In this document: positions 28,131 through 36,876 of the stretch, piece after piece | Numbering within the stretch: the first letter of the stretch is position 1 | Layout of the letters: the number at the start of each line of letters is the position of its first letter | Assembly: GCA_016839655.1 (NCBI GenBank) | Contig: JAEOTW010000123.1 | Location: 1-64,000 of the forward strand | Origin: Promethearchaeota archaeon | Lineage (GTDB): Archaea > Asgardarchaeota > Lokiarchaeia > Sigynarchaeales > SOKP01 | DNA: 64,000 nt | Direction: 5' to 3' | Translations under genes and position numbers: made by a program | The notes under the pieces: generated by a model | The model's database searches: none | What the model was told of the DNA's origin: nothing | What the model saw: only the letters and a program-made list of their open reading frames with translations

Positions 28131-28134
28131 GGTG
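28131..28134 (+). promoter_or_regulatory. GGTG ribosome-binding site deciding a non-ATG start
   Basis: GGTG, complementary to the 16S rRNA 3' end, lies 7 bases upstream of ATT 28142. In this frame no ATG, GTG or TTG exists between the upstream stop (28118) and codon 65, yet the helicase Walker A motif lies in that stretch. Confidence 0.5.
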
Positions 28135-28141
28135 TGCTAAA

Positions 28142-30109
28142 ATTAACTATTTATCTTTTTTCCCTTACGAGAAATTCAGAGAAAATCAAGAAAAAATCAC
28201 TAATCAAATTGAAGAAAGTTCAAGATTAAAAAAGATTACTCTATTATCAGCTCCTAATGGTACAGGAAAGACAATTATTGCATTATCGAGTTTACTTCCT
28301 TTAGCTTTTGAGAAAAATCTAAAAATAATTTATATGTGTAGAACACATTCTCAAAATCGTAGAATAATTAAAGAGTTGATTAAAATCTCACAAAAAACTA
28401 TTAACGACAATCTTAAAGTTAAACTAAATGGACTTTCAATAAGAGGTAGAAATGAAATGTGTTTAAATAAAACATTACTCTCTCTCAAATTGAATCCAAG
28501 GGAAGCCATGTCTGTTTGCACGGATCTAAGAAAAAATCGTAATTGTATTTATTTTTTAAATTTATTAAAAAAAAAAGGTCAAAGTGAAAATCCTTTATCA
28601 ATCGCACCAGAACTATTTAATAAACCAATCGATGCAGAAGAATTAATTACTTTTTGTAAAGAACATAAATACTGTCCATATTTCTTAAGTAAATTCTTAC
28701 TTGAAGCAATGAAAGTAATAATTTGCAATTATCAATGGATTTTTAATCCTTATATTCGGGAGTCTTTTTTAGAATTTATTGGTCAAGAACTCCAAAATTG
28801 TATCTTAGTATTAGATGAATGTCATAATATAGTTGATGTTGCAACTGAAATTAATTCGAAGAAAATTACACCATATTCATTAAGAATTTGCTTGAAGGAT
28901 CTTGAAATGTACAGATCCCCGATCTTAATGCAAAGTTTCGTACAATTATTATTAGATCAATTACAAATAATAAAAAGGAATATAAGAAGTGACGAAAAAG
29001 CACTACAACCAGATAAGCTCCTAACATCAATTTATAGAAAATTAGGATTTTCTGATCTTAATGGATTTAAAAATTTTATTGAAGAACTTTATGATTTTAG
29101 TTTATCAATTCATGAAGAAAAGGTGGCAAATGGAGAAATCTCGAGAGATTTTCTTGGCTCATTAGCAGAATTTTGGTTGAAGTGGATAGAAACATACTCC
29201 TTAGAAAACTATTTTTTTTGTTATACTTCCAAGGAGAATAAAGGAAAACGATTAATATCCCTTGAAATTGTTGCCTTAGATCCAAGAGAAATTGCAATTC
29301 CTATTTTTAAAAAGGGATATACATGTCTAAACCTCTCTGGGACAGTAAATCCATATGTGTATAACAATTTAATGGGATTGAATGAATGCGGCAAGAGTTA
29401 TAAAGGAATTATTGCAGATTCACCTTTTAATAATAAAAATATCAAAGCTATTATAACTGAGGGAGTAGATACTAAAAGAGACAGTAGAAATCCAAATATG
29501 TTTAAAAAAATAATTAGAAAAGTTGATGAAGTCTTGCAAAGCACTCCCGCAAATATCGGAATTTTTTGTGCCTCTTATAAAATCCTTAAAGGCTTGTTAA
29601 TAAATGGACTTAAGAGTGTTGTTGAGAAAAATAAGAAAAAACTATTTGTTGAAGAACCTGGATTATCTGCGTCTGAAAATGCCTTATTGGTGGATGATTT
29701 CAAAACTATGGCTTCAAATGGAGGCGCTGTTTTATTGGGTGTATGTGGAGGAAGAAATTCAGAAGGAGAAGATTATCCTGGAGATTTTATGAACTCTGTA
29801 ATAATTGCTGGTTTTCCTTATCATTTACCCACCCCTAGAGTAGAGGCGAAAATAAAATATTATGATAAAGTATTTAACAGGCAAGGATGGAATTTCGCTT
29901 ATTTATACCCCGCAGTGCAACGCGCTAATCAAGCTTCTGGAAGGCCTATAAGAAAAATAAATGACAAAGGGGCGATAATTTTCATGGATAGTAGATTTAA
30001 GACAAAATATAAATGGATTTCAGATTGGATAAGAAAGGAATTGGAAATAATACCAGATAAACCACATGCAATTCTTAACAATTTATTCACTTTTTGGAAT
30101 ACTAAGTAA
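28142..30109 (+). CDS. XPD/Rad3-like superfamily 2 DNA helicase, probable ATT start
   Basis: Starting at ATT 28142 gives 655 residues with Walker A APNGTGKT (37-44), iron-sulfur cysteines at about 107, 126, 135 and 178, the DECH box (about 225-228), the LSGT motif and QASGRPIR motif VI. The first ATG (28334) would remove Walker A, so the gene must start upstream. The frame is open back to 28121 but holds only ATA or ATT as possible starts, and GGTG sits 7 bases before the ATT. XPD helicases unwind DNA 5'-3' in repair. The alternative is a sequencing error or frameshift hiding an ATG at 28129. The C-terminus overlaps the convergent MFS gene by 27 bases. Confidence 0.88.
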   Translation: MNYLSFFPYEKFRENQEKITNQIEESSRLKKITLLSAPNGTGKTIIALSSLLPLAFEKNLKIIYMCRTHSQNRRIIKELIKISQKTINDNLKVKLNGLSIRGRNEMCLNKTLLSLKLNPREAMSVCTDLRKNRNCIYFLNLLKKKGQSENPLSIAPELFNKPIDAEELITFCKEHKYCPYFLSKFLLEAMKVIICNYQWIFNPYIRESFLEFIGQELQNCILVLDECHNIVDVATEINSKKITPYSLRICLKDLEMYRSPILMQSFVQLLLDQLQIIKRNIRSDEKALQPDKLLTSIYRKLGFSDLNGFKNFIEELYDFSLSIHEEKVANGEISRDFLGSLAEFWLKWIETYSLENYFFCYTSKENKGKRLISLEIVALDPREIAIPIFKKGYTCLNLSGTVNPYVYNNLMGLNECGKSYKGIIADSPFNNKNIKAIITEGVDTKRDSRNPNMFKKIIRKVDEVLQSTPANIGIFCASYKILKGLLINGLKSVVEKNKKKLFVEEPGLSASENALLVDDFKTMASNGGAVLLGVCGGRNSEGEDYPGDFMNSVIIAGFPYHLPTPRVEAKIKYYDKVFNRQGWNFAYLYPAVQRANQASGRPIRKINDKGAIIFMDSRFKTKYKWISDWIRKELEIIPDKPHAILNNLFTFWNTK

Positions 30110-31288
30110 TTTATTATCCGGTAATTTAAACAAAATAATGATTATTATTGTAGAAATTACAGGAAATATTATCATAAAAGACATTGATAAATCATAATTA
30201 TCCTGAAAAACAGCTAATAATAAACCAAATAAGAGGCCTCCTGAAGTTGTACCAGCAAAGGTGCTAGTCGTAGCATATCCCATAAAGCGACCTTTATTAA
30301 TAGGATTTGAATTTTGAGCTATATAAACAATTGTTGCAATCCAAAACATCGAATAACCTATCGCGAGCATTACTTGAACAAAAAAAAAACTCCAAAAGTC
30401 AATAGAGATAATATACCCAATAATAACAATCGTAGATATTATGTAACCTAAAATCAGGAATAATTTTATGTTCTTTTCCTTTAATAATATTCCGATAATA
30501 ATGATAAAGAAAAATTGTAGTAAAGGGTTTAAACCAACTAAGAAACCAATGCCCGTGTTTGTAGGTATATGAGGACTTAAGATATTAACAAGAACATTCA
30601 AGATGGGAATAATAGCAAAATTCCTAAAAAAAAGACTATAATATATTGAATATGAAATTTTATTTCCTTTATTGATGGAATTCTTTAATTTATCTTTTTT
30701 AAAATTCAGAGTCTCTTTTTTATTATATTCTAATATTATTTTTCTATTTTCTCTAATGAATGGAATAAAAACTATACTTATTAAGAATGTGATTAAAGTA
30801 AAGATGAATATATTGCCAATCATAAAGAAATCAATTAAAATACCACCGATTAGAACACCCATAAAATTTCCAATTGAGCAGATGGCATTATAGAAAGAAA
30901 CCCAATTTTTATCATTTTGAACTAATTCACTAAAAAGAGTAAGATAAACAGTCAAAAATGAAGTAAAGAAGCCAAAAACAAATAACAGGATATTTAATAT
31001 TATAATATCCCTGGTAAAAAGAAGAAAGGCTAAAGTAATAAGTATACCAATAGGCAAAGCAAAAATAAAATAAATTCGATTCTGAAGTTTATCCGAATAT
31101 TTTCCCAAGAATGATGGAAAAATGAAAAATGTAGACATAATAATGGTCATTGTTAAAGTTATTGCTGCGGGTTCCATCCCTAAAAATACTAAATATTGGG
31201 GTAGAAATGTTAGTAAAAGCATAATAGAAATATAAATAAAGAAAACTGATATTAAAATAAAAACTACAGATTTTTTGGAAATAATCAA
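30083..31288 (-). CDS. Major facilitator superfamily transporter
   Basis: The 401-residue protein has about 12 hydrophobic helices and a loop 2-3 region resembling the MFS motif (FLGKYSDKLQNR, near residue 60). Helix 4/5 glycines and the SIGNFMGVLIGG segment fit drug/sugar-type MFS carriers. The substrate is unknown. The start is TTG at 31288, with AAGGAG about 8 bases upstream. It sits 12 bases after the stop of the glycogen-synthase-like gene, so the two are likely co-transcribed and the cargo might be a sugar. The 3' end overlaps the convergent helicase gene. Confidence 0.88.
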   Translation of the reverse strand: MIISKKSVVFILISVFFIYISIMLLLTFLPQYLVFLGMEPAAITLTMTIIMSTFFIFPSFLGKYSDKLQNRIYFIFALPIGILITLAFLLFTRDIIILNILLFVFGFFTSFLTVYLTLFSELVQNDKNWVSFYNAICSIGNFMGVLIGGILIDFFMIGNIFIFTLITFLISIVFIPFIRENRKIILEYNKKETLNFKKDKLKNSINKGNKISYSIYYSLFFRNFAIIPILNVLVNILSPHIPTNTGIGFLVGLNPLLQFFFIIIIGILLKEKNIKLFLILGYIISTIVIIGYIISIDFWSFFFVQVMLAIGYSMFWIATIVYIAQNSNPINKGRFMGYATTSTFAGTTSGGLLFGLLLAVFQDNYDLSMSFMIIFPVISTIIIIILFKLPDNKLLSIPKSE

Positions 31289-31300
31289 CGTATTGGCTCC

Positions 31301-33100
31301 TTAGATTTTTAATAATCGAAGATTCTTTATGATTGTATATAAATCGATTAGCTTCTTGGAGACAATACTCCATCTAAAATTATTTTCAACTCTTTTATGG
31401 CAATTTTCTTTAATTTTATTGAAATAATTTGGATCTAATAAAACTAAAGATTCAAGAATTTTGTCGGGAATTTGATTAACTAATTGAAAGCTTTCAGTTT
31501 CATATATAGCTTCCTTACTTTTAACCTTCTCGGAAATTTCCTTTAGTTTAAAAAGAGAAATTAAAGCATCAGCAAACTGTACAGGATTATCTTTATCAAT
31601 TAAAATCCCTGTACCTATTTCTGGAAAATTTCTAATATCTATAATAGATTCTTGAAAGCCTCCTACTTTTGTTGCAATTACAGGTAATTTTGTTGACATA
31701 GCCTCTAAAGCGATAATGCCAAAAGGCTCCCATCTAGATAATGCGCAATAAAGATCAGAAGCAATGTGAGCTAGATGAAATAAATCTATAGCTACGCCAA
31801 ATATAATTCTTAGGTTTTTAGGATACTTTTTAACATATTGAGAATAAATTCGAATTTCATTAAGACTATATTCAGTAGGTAATATTAGAAATAAGAATTT
31901 AGCATTTGGGATTACTTTAATAACTAAAGGAATGGCTTCAAATATCGTTTCAAATCCTTTTTGTGGGGATATTCTGCCAGTTGTAATTACTAAGGGACCT
32001 GATTGGTCAAAAGTTTTTATATATCCATTTTTAATGAATTGAGTGCCATTTGAAATTTCATTAATAACTTTCATAACTTTATCTGATTGAATCAATGGAC
32101 TTCTGTCTAAATGGGACAATTTATGAGTTAACAAATATTTCTTCATATCTATTACAGTTAAAATATCTTCATCTGGTATAGACAAGACATCTCTAATTTC
32201 ATATTCATGATTTTTTAAAATTTGCTGAAATATTTCATTATAATCCCAATCACAACCATCCCAGACGAAATTTGATTTAAATTCAATTAATTCCTTACCA
32301 CAATTTGGAATTATATCAGATTTTAAATATGATTGACTTACAGTTGTTACTAAGTCACTGACAAACGCTCCCACTTGTTCTATAGTAGGTGGTTGGTAAT
32401 CCCCACTAATTCTCTCACATATTGAAAAAATTTCATTTAAGTTCAGTAATTTAATACCTTCCTTTAAATTAACGGAAATTGGAGTTTGGTCAATTCCGGA
32501 TACTCTATAAAAATCTATCCCATATCTTGGCCAAGTTAATAAATGAATTGTTATTATTGAAGCTACATCTAATCCATTTTTAGCCAATTTTTGTTTCATA
32601 CCAATAAATGAGATAACCGCATGATAATCATGAATATGGATTATATCTGGAAGGGAATCTTTTTGATTATCTATTAAATAATCAATATAACAACACATTC
32701 CTATGCTAAAAAGGCAAATCTTTCCACTAAGCGTGTCTGGATTATATACAATTTTATCATCTAAAAACCTATTTGTAAATGGATTTTCACCATGTAATAA
32801 AACAATATTTACATTATTTATTTTTGATTTATAGAGTGCAATATTATAAGTTGTGTCTGGTTCATTTATTCCGAACTCAGAAGGATTAATTTGTCCTACG
32901 CAGTTGAATGGTAATTTTTCCCATTCATAAGACTTATAAAGCTTATTTAATTGACCATGTGAGGGAATAAAGACAGTAATATTATAATCATTAGCTAAAT
33001 GTTTAGCTTGATTTGCAGGGACCTCTCCGAGCCCACCCACTTTAGCAATCCCCGCGTACTCAAAAGTAAATATCCAAACATTATCTTTTTTTTTATTCAA
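31301..33100 (-). CDS. Glycogen/starch-synthase-like glycosyltransferase (GT5)
   Basis: This 599-residue GT-B enzyme has the N-terminal ADP/UDP-glucose motif KVGGLGEVP (22-30) characteristic of GT5. It also has IIHIHDYHAV, a TTGRISPQKGFETIFE block and the C-terminal E-x7-E-like RWEPFGIIALEAMSTKLP. A 150-residue middle segment (about 230-380) is longer than in bacterial GlgA. It probably elongates alpha-1,4-glucan from a nucleotide sugar; a GH57 hydrolase lies 10 kb away. The TTG start lacks a clear ribosome-binding site. It is the first gene of a pair with the MFS transporter. Confidence 0.88.
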   Translation of the reverse strand: MNKKKDNVWIFTFEYAGIAKVGGLGEVPANQAKHLANDYNITVFIPSHGQLNKLYKSYEWEKLPFNCVGQINPSEFGINEPDTTYNIALYKSKINNVNIVLLHGENPFTNRFLDDKIVYNPDTLSGKICLFSIGMCCYIDYLIDNQKDSLPDIIHIHDYHAVISFIGMKQKLAKNGLDVASIITIHLLTWPRYGIDFYRVSGIDQTPISVNLKEGIKLLNLNEIFSICERISGDYQPPTIEQVGAFVSDLVTTVSQSYLKSDIIPNCGKELIEFKSNFVWDGCDWDYNEIFQQILKNHEYEIRDVLSIPDEDILTVIDMKKYLLTHKLSHLDRSPLIQSDKVMKVINEISNGTQFIKNGYIKTFDQSGPLVITTGRISPQKGFETIFEAIPLVIKVIPNAKFLFLILPTEYSLNEIRIYSQYVKKYPKNLRIIFGVAIDLFHLAHIASDLYCALSRWEPFGIIALEAMSTKLPVIATKVGGFQESIIDIRNFPEIGTGILIDKDNPVQFADALISLFKLKEISEKVKSKEAIYETESFQLVNQIPDKILESLVLLDPNYFNKIKENCHKRVENNFRWSIVSKKLIDLYTIIKNLRLLKI

Positions 33101-33343
33101 GATATTTCAATCTTTTTAAGACGCATTTAGTGGTTTAAAACCAAAAAATTATGTACTGTATTAATTATAATTAAGTCTAATTCGTTAAAAAATGAATTTT
33201 ATTAAAACTTAATTAAAATTGGATTTGTATGACTCAATTACGACAAAAAGTAAATTTAATAACTAAAGGTTAATCGTATTTATCAATATAAATATCAAAC
33301 AACCAAAAAAAGTAAATTATAAAATTACTGAGTGAAAAATGAA

Positions 33344-33718
33344 ATGGTAGATTTTGAAATAATCGATTCTGGTACACCTGTAGCCGGACCATATAATCTT
33401 GGTATAAAAGCGGGAAACCTTCTTTTTATATCTGGACAAGTTACTAGCCCAGAAGCAAGAGATATTAAAGAACAAACATTTGCAGCGTTTGAAAAGATTA
33501 AGAATGTATTAGAAACTGCAGGTACTAGTGTCTCCAATATAGTAAAAGTCACAGTCTATTTGAAAAATATATCTGATTTCAAAGAAATGAATCTAGCTTA
33601 TAAAGAGTTTTTTGAAGAAAATGGTGTATCTGAGAAATTTCCTGCAAGAAGTACTGTTGAAGCAACTTGCCCACTTCCATATGGATTGATTGAGATCGAT
33701 GCAATAGCAGTATTATAA
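33344..33718 (+). CDS. RidA-family enamine/imine deaminase
   Basis: This RidA (YjgF/UK114) protein hydrolyses reactive enamine/imine intermediates of PLP enzymes. The AGPYNLGIKAGNLLFISGQV N-terminus, the VTVYLKNISDF strand and the arginine in FPARSTVEA (binding the substrate carboxylate) are conserved. I chose ATG 33344 with a GTGA ribosome-binding site 8 bases upstream; GTG 33332 is an alternative adding four residues. The length (about 124) is normal. It is followed at 126 bp by an M20 peptidase. Confidence 0.94.
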   Translation: MVDFEIIDSGTPVAGPYNLGIKAGNLLFISGQVTSPEARDIKEQTFAAFEKIKNVLETAGTSVSNIVKVTVYLKNISDFKEMNLAYKEFFEENGVSEKFPARSTVEATCPLPYGLIEIDAIAVL

Positions 33719-33844
33719 TCTAAAATTCATGAAATTTTCATTAGTATTTCTTTTCTTTATAACTTTATATTTTCTTCAGAGGATACTTTATAAATAATTA
33801 AATTTTCACTTTTATTAAGAATTATAAAAAAACTCGTGAAAATA

Positions 33845-35065
33845 ATGGATAAAATGGAAAAAGCAATTATGCAAAAAATAGATAGTATGAAGGATGATAT
33901 AATCGAGTTTCTCCAAAATTTGATACAGATACCTTCTGAAGTACCACCAGCGAAGTACAAAGAAATCTCTAAGTATGTTGAATCAAAAATGAAGGAATTT
34001 AAAATAAATACAAATGTTAAAAAGAAGAATGTTATTGGAGAAATTGGTGCTGAAACTGGGCTATCTCTTATATTTAATGCTCATCTTGACACAGTTCCCA
34101 CTTATAATGGCTGGACTAAAGATCCTTATGGAGGAGAAATTGTTGGAAATAAAATTTTTGGCCGTGGAGCTGCTGATGATAAGGCATGTGTAGCAGCAGA
34201 AATTTTCGCAACTAAAGTTTTAATAGATCTAGGCATAAAACTTAACGGAAAATTAATTATAACTGCTGTTGTTAACGAGGAAATTGGCGGATTATTAGGT
34301 ACTAAATATCTCGTAAAGGAAGAAGTTGTAAGTGGAGATGCTTGTTTATTAGGTGATGTTTGCTGTGATTATCCAATTGCTTATCAAGGTGGAACCATGC
34401 AAATGAGCTTTATTATTCAAGGAATTCGTCGCAATGCACAAGCCTACCCCGATTTACCTCCTCCTAATCGTAATAAATACTCTGGAATAAATTCTATCGG
34501 AAAGATGGTAAGAATTATGAATTTTTTAATGGAATTACAAGAGGAATTCAACAAAAAAGAAACTAAATATCCAATACCTCCTGATCTTCCATCTAGAATA
34601 AGTTCAGTAACCTTTACCGAAATAAAGGGAGGTAATTCAATATCTGCAACTCCAGATAATTGCATTCTGCAATGCTTAATTACTGTCATTCCAGAAATAG
34701 ATTTAGACGATATTAAAACACGAATTTTAAATTATATAGAGGATCTTAAAAAAGAGGATCCTGACTTAAACATAAAAATCCAAATAGGGTTAATTATTAA
34801 ACCTCACATAACAGATACCAATTCTACTTTTGCAAAAGCAGTAAAAAAAGCATTTAGAACGGTCTTCGAAGAAGAAAGAGATTTTAAAACTTTCATACCT
34901 ACGACTGACGCCCAATTATTTCAAGAAAAAGGAATTGAGACTATTTTAATTGGTGCTATTCGAGGAGAGAATAATCATCATGCTCAAGATGAATTTGTCT
35001 ACATAGATGATGTTTTAAATGTAACAAAAATCTACGCATTAACAGCTTTTAATTATCTTACATAA
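33845..35065 (+). CDS. M20-family metallopeptidase/deacylase (ArgE/DapE-like)
   Basis: This protein of about 406 residues has the metal ligands of the M20 family in order: His in FNAHLDTVP, bridging Asp in GRGAADDKA, Glu-Glu in VNEEIGG and a late His in NNHHAQDE. It also has a dimerisation domain insert. Family members hydrolyse acetylornithine, succinyl-diaminopimelate, N-acyl amino acids or dipeptides; substrate is not predictable. ATG 33845 is preferred to GTG 33836 because GTGA serves as ribosome-binding site. It is followed closely by a C69-type hydrolase, suggesting a peptide or amide catabolic pair. Confidence 0.92.
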   Translation: MDKMEKAIMQKIDSMKDDIIEFLQNLIQIPSEVPPAKYKEISKYVESKMKEFKINTNVKKKNVIGEIGAETGLSLIFNAHLDTVPTYNGWTKDPYGGEIVGNKIFGRGAADDKACVAAEIFATKVLIDLGIKLNGKLIITAVVNEEIGGLLGTKYLVKEEVVSGDACLLGDVCCDYPIAYQGGTMQMSFIIQGIRRNAQAYPDLPPPNRNKYSGINSIGKMVRIMNFLMELQEEFNKKETKYPIPPDLPSRISSVTFTEIKGGNSISATPDNCILQCLITVIPEIDLDDIKTRILNYIEDLKKEDPDLNIKIQIGLIIKPHITDTNSTFAKAVKKAFRTVFEEERDFKTFIPTTDAQLFQEKGIETILIGAIRGENNHHAQDEFVYIDDVLNVTKIYALTAFNYLT

Positions 35066-35115
35066 ATTTGAATTAAAAGTTTTATTATAATTTAATTTCT
35101 TTAAAATGAGGACTA

Positions 35116-36282
35116 ATGTGTGATACTTTAGTAGCATTAGGGAATTCAACCTTGGATGGAGGTGTAATTTTCGGTAAAAATTCAGATCGCCCATTTAATG
35201 AAGTACAGTTAGTTACATTTTCCCCCAGAATGAACTTTGAAAAAGATGATACACTAAAATGTACCTATATAGAAATTCCTCAGGTTCCTAATACAAATGC
35301 TGTTTTATTGAGTCAACCATATTGGATGTGGGGGGCAGAAATGGGTACTAATGAACATGGGGTTGTAATTGGAAATGAGGCAGTTGGTACTCTTGAATCA
35401 CTAAGAACTATTGGACTATTAGGTATGGATTTATTAAGATTAGGCCTTGAGAGAGGGAAGACAGGAAATGAAGCATTAAATATTATAATCAATTTGTTAG
35501 AAACATATGGACAAGGAGGAGGCTGTGCATATGATGATCCAGATTGGTTGTATCACAATTCATTTATAATCGCTGATCCTAAAGAAGCTTATGTATTAGA
35601 AACTGCTGATAAATGGTGGATTGCTGAAAAAGTTAGAAATGTGCGTTCGATATCAAATAACATTTCTATTAGAGGTAAGGGAGATATTAGGAAGAAAGGA
35701 ATAATTCAACATGCAATTGAAAAAAATTATTGTAAAGATGATCATGATTTTGATTTTGCAAAAACTTTTTCTGGAAATTCAATTTCTGCTCTGACTTCAC
35801 AATATTCCAGAGGAGGAAAATCAACATCCTTGCTAAATGAGAATAGAGGTAAAATCACGTCAAGCTTAATGATGGAATTTTTAAGAGATCATAAAGCAGG
35901 AATTTGCATGCACGGCGGTTTTGAATCAACAGGGTCTCAAGTTTCTCATTTAAGAAAAGAAAAAAAATTAATCCACTGGTTATCAGGGACTACTCTTCCC
36001 TGTATCAGCATATATAAACCTTATACTTTTCCTATTGAAGGTCAAAAATATTATCCCCCAGGACCTTATCAAGAAGTAAATTCTGAATGGTTTTGGTGCA
36101 AGCATACAAAATCTAAACCGATTGATAAGAAAATTGAACTTGAGATTATTGAAAAATCTATTGTTTCTAGAGTTGATGATTTGGTAAATCTAGATAATAA
36201 AATATCAGATTATGAATTCAATGGTTATATTAAAGAGTTAAATTTAGAAGCTTGGAATAAGTCTTATGAGCTATTAAATTAA
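35116..36282 (+). CDS. Secernin-like C69 family hydrolase/dipeptidase
   Basis: This 388-residue Ntn-hydrolase has the presumed nucleophile Cys at position 2 (M-C-D-T), followed by LGNSTLDGGVIFGKNSDR. The MGTNEHGVVIGNEAV and YVLETADKWWIAEKV blocks match secernins and C69 dipeptidases. Removal of the initiator Met would expose the catalytic cysteine. Bacterial C69 enzymes cleave dipeptides, whereas eukaryotic secernins have cytosolic roles. It lies 50 bases after the M20 peptidase, probably in the same transcription unit, consistent with peptide use. Confidence 0.9.
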   Translation: MCDTLVALGNSTLDGGVIFGKNSDRPFNEVQLVTFSPRMNFEKDDTLKCTYIEIPQVPNTNAVLLSQPYWMWGAEMGTNEHGVVIGNEAVGTLESLRTIGLLGMDLLRLGLERGKTGNEALNIIINLLETYGQGGGCAYDDPDWLYHNSFIIADPKEAYVLETADKWWIAEKVRNVRSISNNISIRGKGDIRKKGIIQHAIEKNYCKDDHDFDFAKTFSGNSISALTSQYSRGGKSTSLLNENRGKITSSLMMEFLRDHKAGICMHGGFESTGSQVSHLRKEKKLIHWLSGTTLPCISIYKPYTFPIEGQKYYPPGPYQEVNSEWFWCKHTKSKPIDKKIELEIIEKSIVSRVDDLVNLDNKISDYEFNGYIKELNLEAWNKSYELLN

Positions 36283-36423
36283 AAATAAGCTGAAGGATTA
36301 ATTGGGAGATTAGATGAATTTAAGTAATTTTTAAAGGTTTTCTTATAATTAAAAAAACTTAATAGTTTTGGAGTATTTTTATTATTAATTTATATGGATT
36401 AAAAAGCTCTTAAGGTTTCGACA

Positions 36424-36717
36424 ATGTCAATGAATAAATTAAGTATTTTAGGTATGGAAGGCGTAATTTCGAATTATAAACGTGGCCGCCATACAATACA
36501 CCAGAAACACTGTATTATTGTGTTTTTAAATATAAAAACAAGAAAGGATGCAAACAAACTAATAGGAAGAACAGTAGCTTGGATAACCCCTACAGGTAAA
36601 GAATTAAAAGGGATAATATCTCGAGCACATGGAAATAGTGGTGCTGTGAGAGCTCACTTTAAAAAAGCGGGAGTCCCTGGTCAAGCTTTAGGAAAAAAAG
36701 TTAAAATTATAAAATAG
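36424..36717 (+). CDS. rpl35ae: Ribosomal protein eL33 (L35Ae)
   Basis: This 97-residue protein of the 50S subunit has the motif GVISNYKRGRHTIHQKH near residue 14, GRTVAWITPTGKELKG and a C-terminal GAVRAHFKKAGVPGQALG. eL33 occurs in eukaryotes and only some archaea, including Asgard lineages, which supports the assignment. The start ATG is the first in frame; the protein reads basic throughout. No other ribosomal genes are adjacent here. Confidence 0.96.
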   Translation: MSMNKLSILGMEGVISNYKRGRHTIHQKHCIIVFLNIKTRKDANKLIGRTVAWITPTGKELKGIISRAHGNSGAVRAHFKKAGVPGQALGKKVKIIK

Positions 36718-36876
36718 TATACTTATTTTTCTACATATTTTTCCACTCGATTATATCTGGATATTACATGATACGAGAATAATATAGCTTTTTTTATGTT
36801 TTGGAAGTTCTTTTTCTTCTGATATTGCGATTTTAAAGGTAATTTTTACCTTATTTGGTTGGGTTTTAGCATTAAT

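Noticed and set aside
28100..28334. Frameshift or broken N-terminus of the XPD-like helicase
   Set aside because: The frame is continuous through Walker A back to 28121 and a ribosome-binding site fits ATT 28142. A sequencing error remains possible, but the gene is not treated as broken.
31089..31373. 94-codon minus-strand frame across the GT5/MFS junction
   Set aside because: It overlaps both real genes in another frame and has no ribosome-binding site or conserved motif.
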